Positions 44,999 to 55,970 are shown, counted from the first letter of the stretch. The stretch: 64,000 bases of DNA from Pandoraea apista (GCF_001465595.2 NZ_CP013481.2:4154001-4218000), one strand, 5' to 3'. Notes: generated by a model not told the origin, from the letters alone. A program made the numbers and translations.

Positions 44999-46372
44999 TC
45001 AAGCGGGCTTGTGCAAATCACGGCCAATGGCGTGGTACTCGATGCCGAGTTCCTGCATGGCCTCCGGATCGTACAGATTACGACCGTCGAAAATCAGTGG
45101 TAGCGACAACGCCGTCTTCACCTTCGCGAAGTCCGGGCTGCGGAAGGCCTTCCACTCCGTGACGATGACGAGCGCGTCAGCCCCCGTCAGGGTGTCGTTT
45201 TGGGTCGCGCAAAATTCGATACGCGCATGCGCGGCGACATCGTCTGCAAAGTCCAGCGCAATCACGCGACGTGCCTCGTCGAGCGCAACCGGATCGTAGG
45301 CACGCACACGCGCCCCACGTCGCACCAGTTCCTCAATGACGCGACGGCTGGGCGCCTCGCGCATGTCGTCCGTATTCGGTTTGAACGCCAACCCCCACAG
45401 CGCGAAGGTCTTGCCCGAGAGGTCGTCACCGAGGCGCTTGATGATCTTCTCGATCAGCACCGTCTTCTGCGTTTCATTGACGGCCTCCACGGCGTTCAGA
45501 ATCCGCAGCGGCAAGCCATAGTCCTCGGCGGTGCGCACAAGCGCCTGCACATCCTTCGGGAAGCACGAGCCGCCATAACCGCAACCGGCGTAGAGGAAGT
45601 GATAGCCAATACGCGGATCCGAACCGATGCCCTGACGCACGTCTTCGATATCCACGCCCACGCGATCGGCCAGATTGGCCAACTCATTCATGAACGAAAT
45701 ACGGGTGGCCAGCATGGCGTTCGCCGCGTACTTGGTGAACTCGGCCGAGCGCACATCCATATACAGGGTGCGTTCGTGATTGCGGTTGAACGGCGAGTAC
45801 AGGCGCTTCATCATCGCGCGGGCCTGCTGGCCGTCGGCGTCGTCGCTCACACCGATCACGATACGATCCGGACGCATGAAATCGTCCACGGCCGCACCTT
45901 CCTTCAGGAATTCGGGATTCGAGACCACGGAGAATCGAACGTCCTCCCCTCGCTTCGCGAGTTCCTCGGCCACGGCCGCACGCACCTTGTCGGCGGTGCC
46001 CACCGGCACCGTCGATTTGTCGACGATCACCTTGAAGCTCTTGGCGTAACGGCCGATGTTGCGCGCAGCCGCCACGACGTATTGCAGATCGGCTGAGCCA
46101 TCTTCGTCGGGGGGGGTGCCTACGGCGATGAACTGCACATCGCCGTGCGCCACAGACGCTTCGATGTCCGTCGAAAACTGTAGTCGGCCGGCTTCCCGAT
46201 TACGCGCAATGATTTCCTGCAGGCCGGGTTCGTGGATCGGCACGCCGCCGTTGTTCAGAATATCGATCTTGCGCGGATCGACGTCGAGACAGAACACGTC
46301 GTTGCCGACGTCCGCGAGGCAAGCGCCCGTAACGAGGCCGACGTATCCGGAGCCGATGATGGTGACTTTCAT
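44999..46372 (-). CDS. ugd: UDP-glucose 6-dehydrogenase
   Basis: Oxidises UDP-glucose to UDP-glucuronate, feeding LPS modification and capsule sugars. 457 residues. N-terminal NAD site [45 protein letters not shown] segment [26 protein letters not shown], the catalytic Cys in [18 protein letters not shown] and a C-terminal domain [20 protein letters not shown]. It lies between lapB (21 bases) and hldE (17 bases), consistent with co-transcription. Confidence 0.96.
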   Translation of the reverse strand: MKVTIIGSGYVGLVTGACLADVGNDVFCLDVDPRKIDILNNGGVPIHEPGLQEIIARNREAGRLQFSTDIEASVAHGDVQFIAVGTPPDEDGSADLQYVVAAARNIGRYAKSFKVIVDKSTVPVGTADKVRAAVAEELAKRGEDVRFSVVSNPEFLKEGAAVDDFMRPDRIVIGVSDDADGQQARAMMKRLYSPFNRNHERTLYMDVRSAEFTKYAANAMLATRISFMNELANLADRVGVDIEDVRQGIGSDPRIGYHFLYAGCGYGGSCFPKDVQALVRTAEDYGLPLRILNAVEAVNETQKTVLIEKIIKRLGDDLSGKTFALWGLAFKPNTDDMREAPSRRVIEELVRRGARVRAYDPVALDEARRVIALDFADDVAAHARIEFCATQNDTLTGADALVIVTEWKAFRSPDFAKVKTALSLPLIFDGRNLYDPEAMQELGIEYHAIGRDLHKPA

Positions 46373-46393
46373 GATTGCGCGAACTTAAAGAAA

Positions 46394-47569
46394 TTAGGAG
46401 GCCGCGGGCACGTCGGCACGGCGCGGCGTATAGGTCTCCCAGCCGTTACAGCCGGGGCATTGCCAGTAGAACAGTCGCGCTCGGAAGCCGCACTGATCGC
46501 AGACGTAGCGCGGCAACGACTTGGTGCGTTGCGTAATGAGCTTGCCCATGAGTTGCAGGTCGGACTGCGTGTCACCGGCGGCGGTCGCAGCATGCGCTTC
46601 CAGCAAGCGGGTCATGCCAAGTGCGCTCGGGGCACGATGCATCTGTTCTCGCATCAGCTTGAGCGCCGCTTCCGGCCCTTCCAGGGCCACCGTCTTCTCG
46701 TAGACGATCTCAAGCAGATCGTCCGACGGATTCTTGCGCAGCCCGTCGCGCAGCACGGCGAGCCCTTCCGGCGCACGGTCCAGGGCCTCGTACGCCCGCA
46801 TCAGACGCTTGGCCGCAAGCCCAAGATATACCGGATTCTGTTGTTCGATGGTGCTAAGCACCTTCAATGCGCCCTGCGCGTCGCCTGCGGCAAGCAGCAT
46901 ATCGCCGCGCAGCAACGGTGCACGCACGTTTGCGGGGTTGACCTCGAGCGCGGCATCCAATTCTTGCGTCACCGCCCCGGCGTCCTTGCGTTGCAGCGCT
47001 TCCTGCGCCAATTCGCAGTGAAACTGCGCGATCTCCTTGCGGTACGACACTGCCGGATCGAGATCGCTCAGTGTCTCGGCCTCGGTCAGCGCCTTGCGCC
47101 ACTCCTTCTCGATCTGATAGATCGTGAGCTTCGCATGTTGCGCGGCCTTGGCGTACGCGCCGGTATGCAGACGGCCGAACGCCTCTTCGGCACGATCGAG
47201 CAACCCGGCCTTGAGGAAGTCGTGGCCCAGCTCATAGAGCGCATGTTCCTGATCGGCTTGCGGCAGATCATCGCGAGACAGGAGATTCTGATGCACACGA
47301 ATGGCGCGCTCCGTTTCGCCTCGACGGCGAAACAGACTCCCGAGCGCGAAGTGCAGTTCGGTGGTTTCCGGGTCGAGCTTCGCGACTTCGATGAAGGCGT
47401 CGATCGCCTTGTCGGGCTGCTCGTTGAGCAGGAAGTTCAGACCGCGAAAATAGGACGCCGGCAGATTGCGGCTCTCGGAAAGCAAGCTGCGCAGATCCAG
47501 GCGTGCGGCTACCCAGCCGCAGCCAAAAATCACGGGGATGGCTAATAGCCACCAGACCTCGAATTCCAT
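46394..47569 (-). CDS. lapB: Lipopolysaccharide assembly protein LapB (YciM)
   Basis: A 391-residue inner-membrane-anchored TPR protein. A single N-terminal helix (WWLLAIPVIFGCGWVAARLD) precedes about nine tetratricopeptide repeats and a C-terminal rubredoxin-like metal knuckle YVCDQCGFRARLFYWQCPGCNGWETY. In E. coli it tunes LpxC turnover via FtsH and so balances LPS with phospholipid. It is followed by ugd and preceded by lapA, the conserved order. Confidence 0.95.
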   Translation of the reverse strand: MEFEVWWLLAIPVIFGCGWVAARLDLRSLLSESRNLPASYFRGLNFLLNEQPDKAIDAFIEVAKLDPETTELHFALGSLFRRRGETERAIRVHQNLLSRDDLPQADQEHALYELGHDFLKAGLLDRAEEAFGRLHTGAYAKAAQHAKLTIYQIEKEWRKALTEAETLSDLDPAVSYRKEIAQFHCELAQEALQRKDAGAVTQELDAALEVNPANVRAPLLRGDMLLAAGDAQGALKVLSTIEQQNPVYLGLAAKRLMRAYEALDRAPEGLAVLRDGLRKNPSDDLLEIVYEKTVALEGPEAALKLMREQMHRAPSALGMTRLLEAHAATAAGDTQSDLQLMGKLITQRTKSLPRYVCDQCGFRARLFYWQCPGCNGWETYTPRRADVPAAS

Positions 47570-47635
47570 GAATGCGTGTTGTCGTTGATACAGTCGATGA
47601 GGATGGCGAGAGTCGTGCGCCGCGCCGCCGTCGCC

Positions 47636-47929
47636 TTAGACTGGCGGCAGCATCGGCGGTTGATCGCTTGCCTCGGGGTCCCGCTGCGCACGCGCCAGAT
47701 CGCGTCGCGTACGACGCAGTTCCAGGCGTTGGCGCATCAGGCTCGGCAAAGTGGCGAGTACACCGATCACGCCGCCGACCACGAAAAAGGCCAGGCCGAT
47801 CATGATGAGCGGCGCTGTCCACGTATGGCCCAGGAACAGGTTCAACGTGACCTCGCCCGTGTTGGCGAGCGCAAGGCACAACAGCACCACGAACACGATG
47901 AGACGAACGATCCAAACAATCAGCTTCAT
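47636..47929 (-). CDS. lapA: LapA domain protein (DUF1049, YciS)
   Basis: 97 residues with two membrane helices (KLIVWIVRLIVFVVLLCLALANTGEVTLNLF and PLIMIGLAFFVVGGVIGVLATLPSLMRQRLELRRTR) and a short basic cytosolic tail. LapA-family proteins sit next to LapB and help assemble LPS. A TACAAT hexamer on the minus strand (48038-48033) about 100 bases upstream is a possible -10 element. Confidence 0.9.
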   Translation of the reverse strand: MKLIVWIVRLIVFVVLLCLALANTGEVTLNLFLGHTWTAPLIMIGLAFFVVGGVIGVLATLPSLMRQRLELRRTRRDLARAQRDPEASDQPPMLPPV

Positions 47930-48032
47930 GCCGAAAGGCTCCTGCGGCAGGCTTGCCGTATGTTTTGCAACTTGAGCGGCCTCACATGGACGGTATCGAC
48001 ACCGTCGATGCGCAGGGCCGGCACGTGGGCGT

Positions 48033-48038
48033 ATTGTA
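48033..48038 (-). promoter_or_regulatory. Putative -10 element of the lapA run (TACAAT)
   Basis: Minus-strand GGTACAATACG between the ihfB terminator and lapA; no strong -35 at 17 bases. Confidence 0.35.
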
Positions 48039-48119
48039 CCGGATGTGCTCTGTGAGGCGTCGTTACTGCAGCGCGCTTCACATTTCCGTCAATTGTGTGC
48101 ACTCGCGCCCGACAGACGC

Positions 48120-48147
48120 AAAAAAAGCGCCCGAAGGCGCTTTTTTT
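48120..48147 (-). terminator. Terminator after ihfB
   Basis: A-rich AAAAAAAGCGCC and GGCGCTTTTTTT (48120-48131, 48136-48147) pair perfectly around CGAA. On the minus strand it ends the rpsA-ihfB transcript. Confidence 0.9.
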
Positions 48148-48169
48148 GCGTAGTAGATCCCAAAGGGCC

Positions 48170-48463
48170 TTATTGGTCCGACGCCTTGTGATCAACCCGC
48201 TCTCGCAACTCCTTGCCCGGCTTGAAGTGCGGCACGAATTTCTCCGGCACCAACACTTTCTCGCCCGACTTCGGGTTGCGGCCGACGCGCGGTGGCCGAC
48301 GGTTGAGCCCAAAACTACCGAAACCACGGATCTCGATTCGATGACCGCGCGCAAGCGCGTCAGCCATCGCGTCGAGAATTGTCTTCACCGCGAAATCGGC
48401 ATCCTTGAGCACCAACTGGGGAAACCGCGCCGCCAACTGGTTGACCAATTCAGACTTGGTCAT
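48170..48463 (-). CDS. ihfB: Integration host factor subunit beta
   Basis: A 97-residue nucleoid protein of the HU/IHF family that bends DNA sharply with Ihf[16 protein letters not shown], the [25 protein letters not shown] arm with the intercalating Pro, and [13 protein letters not shown] are all IHF-beta-like. It starts 12 bases after rpsA on the same strand, so it is read from the rpsA message; the conserved order rpsA-ihfB is kept. Confidence 0.96.
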   Translation of the reverse strand: MTKSELVNQLAARFPQLVLKDADFAVKTILDAMADALARGHRIEIRGFGSFGLNRRPPRVGRNPKSGEKVLVPEKFVPHFKPGKELRERVDHKASDQ

Positions 48464-48475
48464 AGGCCTTGGACC

Positions 48476-50179
48476 TTACTGATTCTGACTGTCCAGCTTG
48501 GCTTTGAGCAGGGCACCGAGGTTCGTGGTACCGCTCGCTGCCGAGCTGTCGGTCGACAGCTTGCTCATCGCTTCTTGCTGTTCAGCCGAATCCTTAGCCT
48601 TGATCGACAGGTTGATGTTGCGCGACTTGCGATCGATGTTGACGATCATTGCATTGACGGCTTCACCTTCCTTGAGCACGTTACGGGCGTCTTCCACACG
48701 GTCGTGCGAGATTTCCGATGCGCGCAGGTAGCCTTCAACGTCATCACCCAGCGACACGACAGCACCCTTCGGATCGACAGCCTTGATGGTGCCGTCAACG
48801 ATCGAACCCTTGTCGTGGATTGCCACGAAGGTGTTGAACGGATCGCCTTCGAGCTGCTTGATACCCAGCGAAATGCGTTCCTTCTCGACGTCGATGCCCA
48901 GAACCACGGCTTCGACTTCGTCGCCCTTCTTGTACTTGCGAACGGCTTCTTCGCCAGCTTCGCTCCACGACAGGTCCGACAAGTGGACCAGGCCGTCGAT
49001 GCCGCCCGGCAGACCGATGAACACGCCGAAGTCGGTGATCGACTTGATTGCGCCCTTGATCTTGTCGCCCTTCTTGAAGTTGCGCGAGAAGTCATCCCAC
49101 GGGTTCGGCTTGCACTGCTTCATGCCGAGGCTGATACGACGACGGTCTTCGTCGATCTCGAGCACCATGACTTCGACTTCGTCGCCCAGCTGGACAACCT
49201 TGGTCGGAGCAACGTTCTTGTTGGTCCAGTCCATTTCCGACACGTGAACCAGGCCTTCGATGCCCGATTCCACTTCGACGAATGCGCCGTAGTCGGTGAT
49301 ATTGGTGACCTTGCCGAACAGGCGGGTGCCTTGCGGGTAACGGCGAGCAATGCCTTCCCACGGATCTTCGCCGAGTTGCTTGACGCCCAGCGAGACACGG
49401 CCCTTCTCTTGATCGAACTTGAGGATCTTGGCGGTGACTTCCTGGCCAACCGACAGAACTTCGCTCGGGTGACGCACACGACGCCATGCGATGTCGGTGA
49501 TGTGCAGCAGGCCATCGATACCGCCCAGGTCGACGAACGCACCGTAATCGGTGATGTTCTTGACCACGCCCTTGACGATCGCGCCTTCCTTGAGCGTTTC
49601 GAGCAGCTTGGCGCGCTCTTCACCCTGGGTGGCTTCGATCACGGCACGGCGCGACAGCACAACGTTGTTGCGCTTGCGGTCGAGCTTGATAACCTTGAAT
49701 TCGAGGGTCTTGCCTTCGTACGGGGTCGTGTCCTTGACCGGACGGGTGTCAACCAGCGAACCCGGCAGGAATGCACGGATGCCGTTGACCATCACGGTCA
49801 GGCCGCCCTTGACCTTGCCGGTAATCGTACCGGTCACGAGGTCGCCCGACTCGAGGGCCTTCTCCAGTTGCAGCCACGAGGCCAGACGCTTGGCCTTGTC
49901 GCGCGACAGCACGGTGTCGCCGTAGCCGTTTTCCAGGGCGTCGATCGCCACGGAAACAAAGTCGCCGGCCTGAACTTCGACCTCGCCCTGATCATTCAGG
50001 AATTCTTCGATGGGGATATACGCTTCGGACTTGAGCCCGGCGTTGACGACCACGAAGTTGTGGTCAACCCGCACGACTTCAGCGCTGATGACTTCACCAG
50101 CACGCATGTCTTGGCGGGAGAGCGACTCTTCGAAAAGCGCCGCGAAAGATTCGTTGGTCGAGGTTTGCAGGTCGGACAT
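48476..50179 (-). CDS. rpsA: 30S ribosomal protein S1
   Basis: 567 residues with six S1 OB-fold repeats. Each is seen by its GDyGAFV-like signature, for example [51 protein letters not shown] and [27 protein letters not shown]1 binds mRNA leaders on the 30S subunit and is known to repress its own translation. The first ATG follows a 110-base leader after cmk. Codon use looks biased to a few codons, as expected for an abundant protein. Confidence 0.98.
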   Translation of the reverse strand: MSDLQTSTNESFAALFEESLSRQDMRAGEVISAEVVRVDHNFVVVNAGLKSEAYIPIEEFLNDQGEVEVQAGDFVSVAIDALENGYGDTVLSRDKAKRLASWLQLEKALESGDLVTGTITGKVKGGLTVMVNGIRAFLPGSLVDTRPVKDTTPYEGKTLEFKVIKLDRKRNNVVLSRRAVIEATQGEERAKLLETLKEGAIVKGVVKNITDYGAFVDLGGIDGLLHITDIAWRRVRHPSEVLSVGQEVTAKILKFDQEKGRVSLGVKQLGEDPWEGIARRYPQGTRLFGKVTNITDYGAFVEVESGIEGLVHVSEMDWTNKNVAPTKVVQLGDEVEVMVLEIDEDRRRISLGMKQCKPNPWDDFSRNFKKGDKIKGAIKSITDFGVFIGLPGGIDGLVHLSDLSWSEAGEEAVRKYKKGDEVEAVVLGIDVEKERISLGIKQLEGDPFNTFVAIHDKGSIVDGTIKAVDPKGAVVSLGDDVEGYLRASEISHDRVEDARNVLKEGEAVNAMIVNIDRKSRNINLSIKAKDSAEQQEAMSKLSTDSSAASGTTNLGALLKAKLDSQNQ

Positions 50180-50291
50180 AAATGTGGATTACGCCGCTGA
50201 CGTCCGTCTCCCGAGGGGGCTGACGATGACGAACAACGGTTGGGTTAAAGGTTAGACAAAGCCACGCCGGATGACTGCATGAAACATCCGG

Positions 50292-50987
50292 TCAGGCGCC
50301 TTGCGGGTACTGCACTTGCGCGAACCATTCGAGCACCTGAGCCACCGCCTGATCGACGTTGAGCCCCGATGTGTCGAGTACCCGCGCACCCTCCGCCGGC
50401 CTTAGCGGCGCTTCGGCACGGGTACGATCCCGCGCATCACGCGCCTCAAGATCCAGCATGAGACTGTCTATGTTAGCAGAAAAACCTTTTTCTATCAATT
50501 GCTTATACCGCCTCTCGGCACGGGCCTGTGGCGAGGCCGTCAAAAACACCTTCAATTCGGCTTCCGGGAAGATCACCGTGCCCATGTCGCGGCCGTCCGC
50601 GACAAGGCCAGGCGCGGTCTTGAAACCGCGCTGGAGCGCCATCAACGCCTGCCGCACCGCCTTGTGCACGGCAATGCTCGACGCCCGGTTGCCAATAGCC
50701 TCGGCCCGGATCGCATCGGTCACGTCTTCGCCAGCCAGCCAGATGCGCTGATCCCTGAAACGGACGTCGAGCGTTTCGGCAAGCACCGACAACGCGCCCA
50801 CGTCGTCCGGATCGATCCCGTGACGCGCACTCGCCAGCGCCGTCAGCCGGTAGAGCGCCCCACTGTCGAGATAGTGAAAGCCCAGTGCGTCGGCGACACG
50901 GTGCGCCACCGTGCCCTTGCCGGATGCCGTCGGACCGTCCACCGTAATGACCGGAATCGAGTCGTCTACTACCGTCAAATCTGGCAT
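50292..50987 (-). CDS. cmk: Cytidylate kinase
   Basis: A 231-residue CMP/dCMP kinase. P-loop [34 protein letters not shown], then [36 protein letters not shown] and the CMP-binding insertion. The usual neighbour of rpsA. Upstream, the order is broken by mntH on the opposite strand, which separates cmk from aroA. A short stem (50267-50273/50285-50291) lies at its 3' end before rpsA. Confidence 0.95.
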   Translation of the reverse strand: MPDLTVVDDSIPVITVDGPTASGKGTVAHRVADALGFHYLDSGALYRLTALASARHGIDPDDVGALSVLAETLDVRFRDQRIWLAGEDVTDAIRAEAIGNRASSIAVHKAVRQALMALQRGFKTAPGLVADGRDMGTVIFPEAELKVFLTASPQARAERRYKQLIEKGFSANIDSLMLDLEARDARDRTRAEAPLRPAEGARVLDTSGLNVDQAVAQVLEWFAQVQYPQGA

Positions 50988-51035
50988 TCCTTAGTCTCTG
51001 TCAATCCAACACATTGAAAAATAAAACCCCCATCC

Positions 51036-51058
51036 AAATAATAATGATTATCATTTAG
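51036..51058 (+). promoter_or_regulatory. Fur-box-like operator upstream of mntH
   Basis: AAATAATAATGATTATCATT fits the Fur consensus GATAATGATAATCATTATC closely, with symmetrical ATGATNATCAT at its core. It lies about 45 bases ahead of the mntH start and also in front of cmk on the other strand. A MntR-type site is an alternative reading. Confidence 0.65.
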
Positions 51059-51097
51059 ATGTAAGCGCCACCGGCGCCACCTGAAGACGTGACTGCC

Positions 51098-52423
51098 ATG
51101 CAAAGCCGCGATTATCCTCTACCCGGCCCCGAATGGGCGCCGCCGCCCGCCTCGCAAAGCCATACGCCGCGCAGAGCGCAGCGGTGGATGGGGTTCGCGG
51201 GTGCGGGCACCCTCATTGCTGTTGGGTATATGGATCCGGGCAATTGGGCCACGGCAATCGCCGGGGGCGCCCGTTACGGATACACGCTGCTGTGCGTCGT
51301 GCTGCTCTCGAGCGTGATGGCGCTGTTGCTGCAATGGCTGGCGGCACGCGTTGGCCTGATCACCGGACGCGATCTCGCGCAGCTCTCACGTACCCAGTAT
51401 AGCCGCCGGACTTCGCTGGCGCTGTGGGTCCTTTGCGAGATTGCCATCATCGCCTGCGATCTCGCCGAGATCATCGGAAGCGCCGTCGCACTGCAACTCC
51501 TGTTCGGCCTCTCCCTGCCGGTGGGTGTATTGCTCGCAGGCATGCTCGCTTTCGCCATGCTCGGGCTCCAGGGTTTCGGACAACGCCGGCTCGAAGGCGC
51601 CGTTGCAGCGCTGATCCTGCTCACTGCGGGCTGTTTCGCCGCGCAGCTCGCGCTGGCTAACCCGGATTGGAGCGCCGCGGCCGCCGGCCTGCGGCCGCGC
51701 AGTGAAATCGTGGCACAAGCGGGCATGCTCTAGCTGGCGACCGGCATTCTCGGCGCCACAGTCATGCCCCACAACCTGTACCTTCACTCAGCCCTGTTGC
51801 GCATGCGCGGCGAGTCGATGCCCGAGCGCACTCCGGCGACCCTCCGGCGCGCGCTGCGCACGACGCACTGGGACACGACACTATCGCTCGGTTTCGCCTT
51901 CCTGATCAACGCTGCACTGCTGATTCTCGCGGCTGCGGTGTTCCACGCGAGCGGAAACACGTCGGTGGAATCGCTAGGCGATGCACACAAGTTGCTTGCC
52001 CCTCTGCTCGGCAACCAATGGGCCGGGCTAATGTTTGCTGTCGCGCTTCTCGCCTGCGGTCTGAACTCGACGGTCACCGCCACACTGGCGGGACAGGTCA
52101 CAATGGAGGGTTTTCTCAATCTGCGGATGAAGCCATGGCAACGTGCGCTCATCACGCGTGCCCTGGCGCTCGTACCTGCCCTACTGATCGTTGGACACGG
52201 CGGCGAAGCCCAGACAACAAACCTTTTGATCTTCAGTCAGGTTGTGCTGAGCCTGCAATTGCCGTTTGTAGTGATCCCCCTGGTCCGTTTCGCCGGCAAT
52301 GCGAAACTCATGGGGGAATGGCGAGTGCGCGGAACCTTGCAGGTGGTCGCCTGGGTCATTGCAGGTGCCATCGTCGCGCTGAACGGCATTCTGCTCTGGC
52401 AGACATTGACCGGACAGGGGTGA
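51098..52423 (+). pseudogene. mntH: Manganese transporter MntH (Nramp) with an in-frame amber stop
   Basis: The two halves are in one frame and together span a full 441-codon Nramp proton/Mn(II) symporter. The first part has VGYMDPGNWATAIAGGARYGYTLL (metal-binding DPGN), GRDLAQLSR and CDLAEIIGSAVALQLL. The second begins LATGILGATVMPHNLYLHSALLR (the MPH metal site) and ends with LQLPFVVIPLVRFAGN. Between them codon 212 is TAG (51731-51733). Family alignment expects Tyr or another sense codon there, and TAC-to-TAG is one base away. The rest is intact, so this is a recent loss, a readthrough case or a sequencing error. Confidence 0.88.
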
Positions 52424-52570
52424 CGACGCAGCCTGCGCCGGATCAACGCTAACGCACCGGACATGCGGCAAAACACCGAGCGAAAGTTACCGCGGGTGAA
52501 ATACCGTGGAGTCATTCGAATTTCGGATAGTTTGCCCCTACGATGCGTCAGCCCGAACTCGTGAACTGCA

Positions 52571-53893
52571 CTAAGACGCGACCCGAACGAACTCAGCGAA
52601 ATATGTCGGGAATGTCTTGGCAACGCAGTTAGGATCGTTGATCGTGACCGGGACGCCCCCCAGGCTGACAAGCGAAAAGCACATCGCCATACGATGATCG
52701 TCGTAAGTATCGATCGCCGCGTTCGGCGTGAGCGAAGCCGGTGGCGTGACGCGTAGATAATCCGCCCCCTCCTCCACCGTCGCCCCGACCTTGCGCAATT
52801 CAATCGCCATGGCAGCCAGACGGTCCGTCTCCTTAACACGCCAGCTCGCCACATTACGCAGCGTCGTCGTGCCGTCGGCGAAGAGTGCGGCGACCGCAAT
52901 GGTCATTGCCGCGTCGGGAATGTGATTGAAGTCCATGTCGACGGCACGCAGCTTGCCGCTCGGCGTGTCGATGCCATGCACCTCGATGGCGTCGTCGTGC
53001 AGCGTGACGCGCGCACCCATTGCCTCGAGCGCATCCACGAAACGTACGTCCCCCTGAATACTGTCGCGGCCAACGCCCTCCACGCGCATCGGACCACCAC
53101 CGATCGCACCGGCGGCAAGGAAATAAGACGCAGACGAAGCATCGCCCTCGACTCGGATTTCGCCCGGGCTCCGATATTTCGCGCCATCCACATCTGCGGC
53201 TGGCAGTGTGAAGCGCGACCAGCCATCCTGTCGCACGTCAATGCCGAAGCGCCGCAGCAGTCGCAGCGTAATGTCGATATACGGCTTGGAAATCAATTCC
53301 CCCTCGACTTCGACCACAATCTCGCCGGTCGCCGACGGAAGCAGCGGCAACGTGAGCAGCAGCGCCGTCAGGAACTGACTCGATACGTCGCCACGCACGC
53401 GAATCGGCGTAGCCGGCGCCGCCACGTCGGCCGGCTTGATATGCAACGGCGGGTAACCAGCGTTGCCGAGATAGTCGATCTGCGCGCCGAGCTGACGCAA
53501 TCCGTCGACCAGATCGCCGATCGGTCGCTCATGCATACGTGCCACACCGGAGACTTCGTAGTCACCATGGCTCAACGACAACGCGGCGGTCAACGGGCGA
53601 ATTGCCGTGCCAGCGTTGCCCATGAACAGCTTGGCAGTCTTCACCGGGAACACGCCGCCGCAGCCCTCGACGATGAAATCGCGCGAGTCGCCAACCTGCG
53701 TGCACTTCACACCAAGTACCGCTAACGCGTCGAGCATCACCTGCGTGTCATCCGAAGCCAGCAGATCGCGCACGCGCGTGGTGCCCCGCGACAGGGCGGC
53801 GAGCAGCAGCACGCGGTTCGAGATACTTTTCGAGCCGGGCAGTTGCAGCGTGCCTTCGGCATGGCCGTAGGGGCCGAGATCGAGCGTTTCCAT
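52571..53893 (-). CDS. aroA: 3-phosphoshikimate 1-carboxyvinyltransferase (EPSP synthase)
   Basis: A 440-residue enzyme that adds enolpyruvate from PEP to shikimate-3-phosphate. Class I signatures are visible: [37 protein letters not shown] (glyphosate-sensitive-type loop), [18 protein letters not shown] and the C-terminal [15 protein letters not shown] and DYHRMAMCF-like [14 protein letters not shown] at 53893 overlaps the tyrA stop in TAATG, with AGGA before it. It is next to tyrA and pheA, a shikimate/aromatic run. Confidence 0.97.
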   Translation of the reverse strand: METLDLGPYGHAEGTLQLPGSKSISNRVLLLAALSRGTTRVRDLLASDDTQVMLDALAVLGVKCTQVGDSRDFIVEGCGGVFPVKTAKLFMGNAGTAIRPLTAALSLSHGDYEVSGVARMHERPIGDLVDGLRQLGAQIDYLGNAGYPPLHIKPADVAAPATPIRVRGDVSSQFLTALLLTLPLLPSATGEIVVEVEGELISKPYIDITLRLLRRFGIDVRQDGWSRFTLPAADVDGAKYRSPGEIRVEGDASSASYFLAAGAIGGGPMRVEGVGRDSIQGDVRFVDALEAMGARVTLHDDAIEVHGIDTPSGKLRAVDMDFNHIPDAAMTIAVAALFADGTTTLRNVASWRVKETDRLAAMAIELRKVGATVEEGADYLRVTPPASLTPNAAIDTYDDHRMAMCFSLVSLGGVPVTINDPNCVAKTFPTYFAEFVRVAS

Positions 53894-54765
53894 TACTTTT
53901 CCTGTTGCTTGGCCCAATCCGTTCGCGCCTGACTGGTGCGAGCGAACACGGCTTCCAGACCGGCGCCATCGCCGGCATCGATCAATTCACGCAGCCTACC
54001 GAGTGTGGCGAGGTAGCCATCGAGTTCGGCGAGCAATGCCTCGCGATTGGCCACACAGATATCGCGCCACATTTCTGGATTCGATGCGGCAATACGCGTG
54101 AAATCGCGAAAACCGCCACCGGCAAAACCCAATTTCAAGGCAGCATCGGGGGCTTCGAGAATCTGTGCGATGAGCGCATACGACAATACATGCGGCAAGT
54201 GACTCACCGATGCGAAAACGCGATCATGTTGCGTCTCGGACATTTCCGAGACACGCGCGCCGGTCGCTTCCCACATCGCGCGCACACGAGCGACATCTTC
54301 ACTGCGATTGCCCGCTTGCGGACAAAGCACCACGCGCCGGTCGAGATACAAATCGGCCTTCGCTGCGTCGACACCCGACAACTCCGCGCCGGCAATCGGA
54401 TGCCCCGGCACGAAACGCCAAACTTCGTCGCTCAACGCCACCTTCGCGGCGGCGACAGCATCGGTCTTCGTGCTACCCGCATCGGTCACGATCGTCTGAC
54501 CACCAAGATACGGACGAATCGCCGCAAGCAAGGCTGGCGTCTGCGCGACGGGCGCCGCGAGCACGACCACGTCGGCGCCGGTCATCGCATCGGCCATCGA
54601 CACGGCAGCGCGATCGATCACGCCGAGTTCGCAGGCCCGCGCGAGCGACGCTTCGCTACGCCCGACACCCACAACTTCCTTGACCACGCCTGCCACCTTA
54701 AGCGCGCGCGCCAGCGAACCGCCGATCAGCCCGACACCGCAGATGACGAGTTTATTCAGACTCAT
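53893..54765 (-). CDS. tyrA: Prephenate dehydrogenase
   Basis: A 290-residue NAD(P)-dependent oxidative decarboxylase on the tyrosine branch. The Rossmann fold starts [21 protein letters not shown]. The prephenate pocket includes [28 protein letters not shown] and the catalytic His in [15 protein letters not shown]. It is a monofunctional protein with no chorismate mutase or ACT domain. It starts 20 bases after pheA and is fused translationally to aroA by stop-start overlap. No hisC-like aminotransferase gene lies between pheA and tyrA. Confidence 0.96.
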   Translation of the reverse strand: MSLNKLVICGVGLIGGSLARALKVAGVVKEVVGVGRSEASLARACELGVIDRAAVSMADAMTGADVVVLAAPVAQTPALLAAIRPYLGGQTIVTDAGSTKTDAVAAAKVALSDEVWRFVPGHPIAGAELSGVDAAKADLYLDRRVVLCPQAGNRSEDVARVRAMWEATGARVSEMSETQHDRVFASVSHLPHVLSYALIAQILEAPDAALKLGFAGGGFRDFTRIAASNPEMWRDICVANREALLAELDGYLATLGRLRELIDAGDGAGLEAVFARTSQARTDWAKQQEK

Positions 54766-54785
54766 GATGGATGGCCTGCCGCTCG

Positions 54786-55868
54786 TTACGCGGAGCGCGG
54801 GTACGACCCGAGCACCTTGCAGTAGGCCGCATTCTGACGAAGCACGTCGAGCGCCCTGGCGACGTTAGGATCGTCGCGATGCCCTTCGAAGTCGACGTAG
54901 AAGTAGTACTCCCACGCGCCGCTCTTGGCTGGGCGCGATTCGAAACGCGTCATTGACACGCCATTGCTCGCGAGCGGTTCCAGCAATGCCACCACGGCAC
55001 CGGCACGGTTCGGCACGGAGAGAATCAGCGACGTCTGATCGTGACCGCTCGGTGCCGGGTCTTGCGTACCGATCACAACGAAACGCGTACGGTTGTGCGG
55101 ATCGTCCTGCACATGTGAAAACGCGATTTGCAGTCCGTACTGGGTAGCTGCCGAATCACCTGCGATAGCGGCGATCGTGGGGTCGGCCGACGCCAGGCGC
55201 GCCGCCTCGGCATTGCTCGATACGGCTTGTCGCTCCAGTTGCGGGAAATGTGCCGTCAACCAGTGCTGGCATTGCGCAAGCGACTGAGCGTGCGAGCATA
55301 TCCGGGTCACGTCATCAAGCGTGCCGGATTGCGACATCAAATTATGATGAATCGGCAGGGCCACTTCACCGCCGATCGTCAGCGGGCTCTGCAGTAGCAG
55401 ATCAAGCGTACGCGAGACCACCCCCTCGGTCGAGTTCTCGACCGGCACCACGCCGAAGTCCGCGCTGCCCGCCTCGACGGCACGAAACACTTCGTCGAGC
55501 GACGGGCACGGCAAGCCCTTCACGCTCTGACCGAAGTACGCGAAGGCTGCCTGTTCGCTGTAAGTTCCTGCCGGGCCAAGATAGGCAACCGTCATGACCT
55601 TCTCGAGCGCGCGACTGGCCGACATGATTTCGCGCCAGATCGCCGCCAGATTGTCGCCATACAACGGGCCGTCATTGGCTTGTTGCAAACGGGAAATCAC
55701 TTGCAACTCGCGCTCGGGCCGGAACACCGGCGCTCCGAAGCGCTTCTTGACCTCGCCCACTTCCAGGGCGATGGCCGCACGTTGATTGAGCAGCTTCAAA
55801 AGCTGCGCGTCGATAGCATCGATTTTCTCGCGCAAAGGGCGCAGCGATGCGTTCAGATCGTCATCCAT
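54786..55868 (-). CDS. pheA: Bifunctional chorismate mutase / prephenate dehydratase (P-protein)
   Basis: 360 residues. The chorismate mutase domain (AroQ type) occupies about 1-90: LREKIDAIDAQLLKLLNQRAAIALEVGEVKKRFG. Prephenate dehydratase follows at about 93-270 (VAYLGPAGTYSEQAAFAYFG, VVPVENSTEGVVSRTLDLLL). An ACT regulatory domain follows (SLILSVPNRAGAVVALLEPLASNGVSMTRFESRPAK), the site of phenylalanine feedback. The start ATG at 55868 gives MDDDLNASLRPLREK; an upstream ATG at 55898 adds 10 residues. Confidence 0.96.
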   Translation of the reverse strand: MDDDLNASLRPLREKIDAIDAQLLKLLNQRAAIALEVGEVKKRFGAPVFRPERELQVISRLQQANDGPLYGDNLAAIWREIMSASRALEKVMTVAYLGPAGTYSEQAAFAYFGQSVKGLPCPSLDEVFRAVEAGSADFGVVPVENSTEGVVSRTLDLLLQSPLTIGGEVALPIHHNLMSQSGTLDDVTRICSHAQSLAQCQHWLTAHFPQLERQAVSSNAEAARLASADPTIAAIAGDSAATQYGLQIAFSHVQDDPHNRTRFVVIGTQDPAPSGHDQTSLILSVPNRAGAVVALLEPLASNGVSMTRFESRPAKSGAWEYYFYVDFEGHRDDPNVARALDVLRQNAAYCKVLGSYPRSA

Positions 55869-55970
55869 GGAGCTTATTGTCTTCTTACGATGGGACATGG
55901 TCAGGCATCTCGCGGCGCGATGTCTCCAAGGACATCGGAAGATTCCATTCGCGCCGGCCGTTCGCCCTCG

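Noticed and set aside
48095..50200. A 701-codon open frame antisense to rpsA
   Set aside because: No domain or ribosome site; it spans ihfB and rpsA, which are certain.
51731..51733. The TAG in mntH as a recoded codon (for example selenocysteine or pyrrolysine)
   Set aside because: Selenocysteine uses TGA, pyrrolysine systems are not expected here, and no hairpin or recoding context is seen; a nonsense change is simpler.
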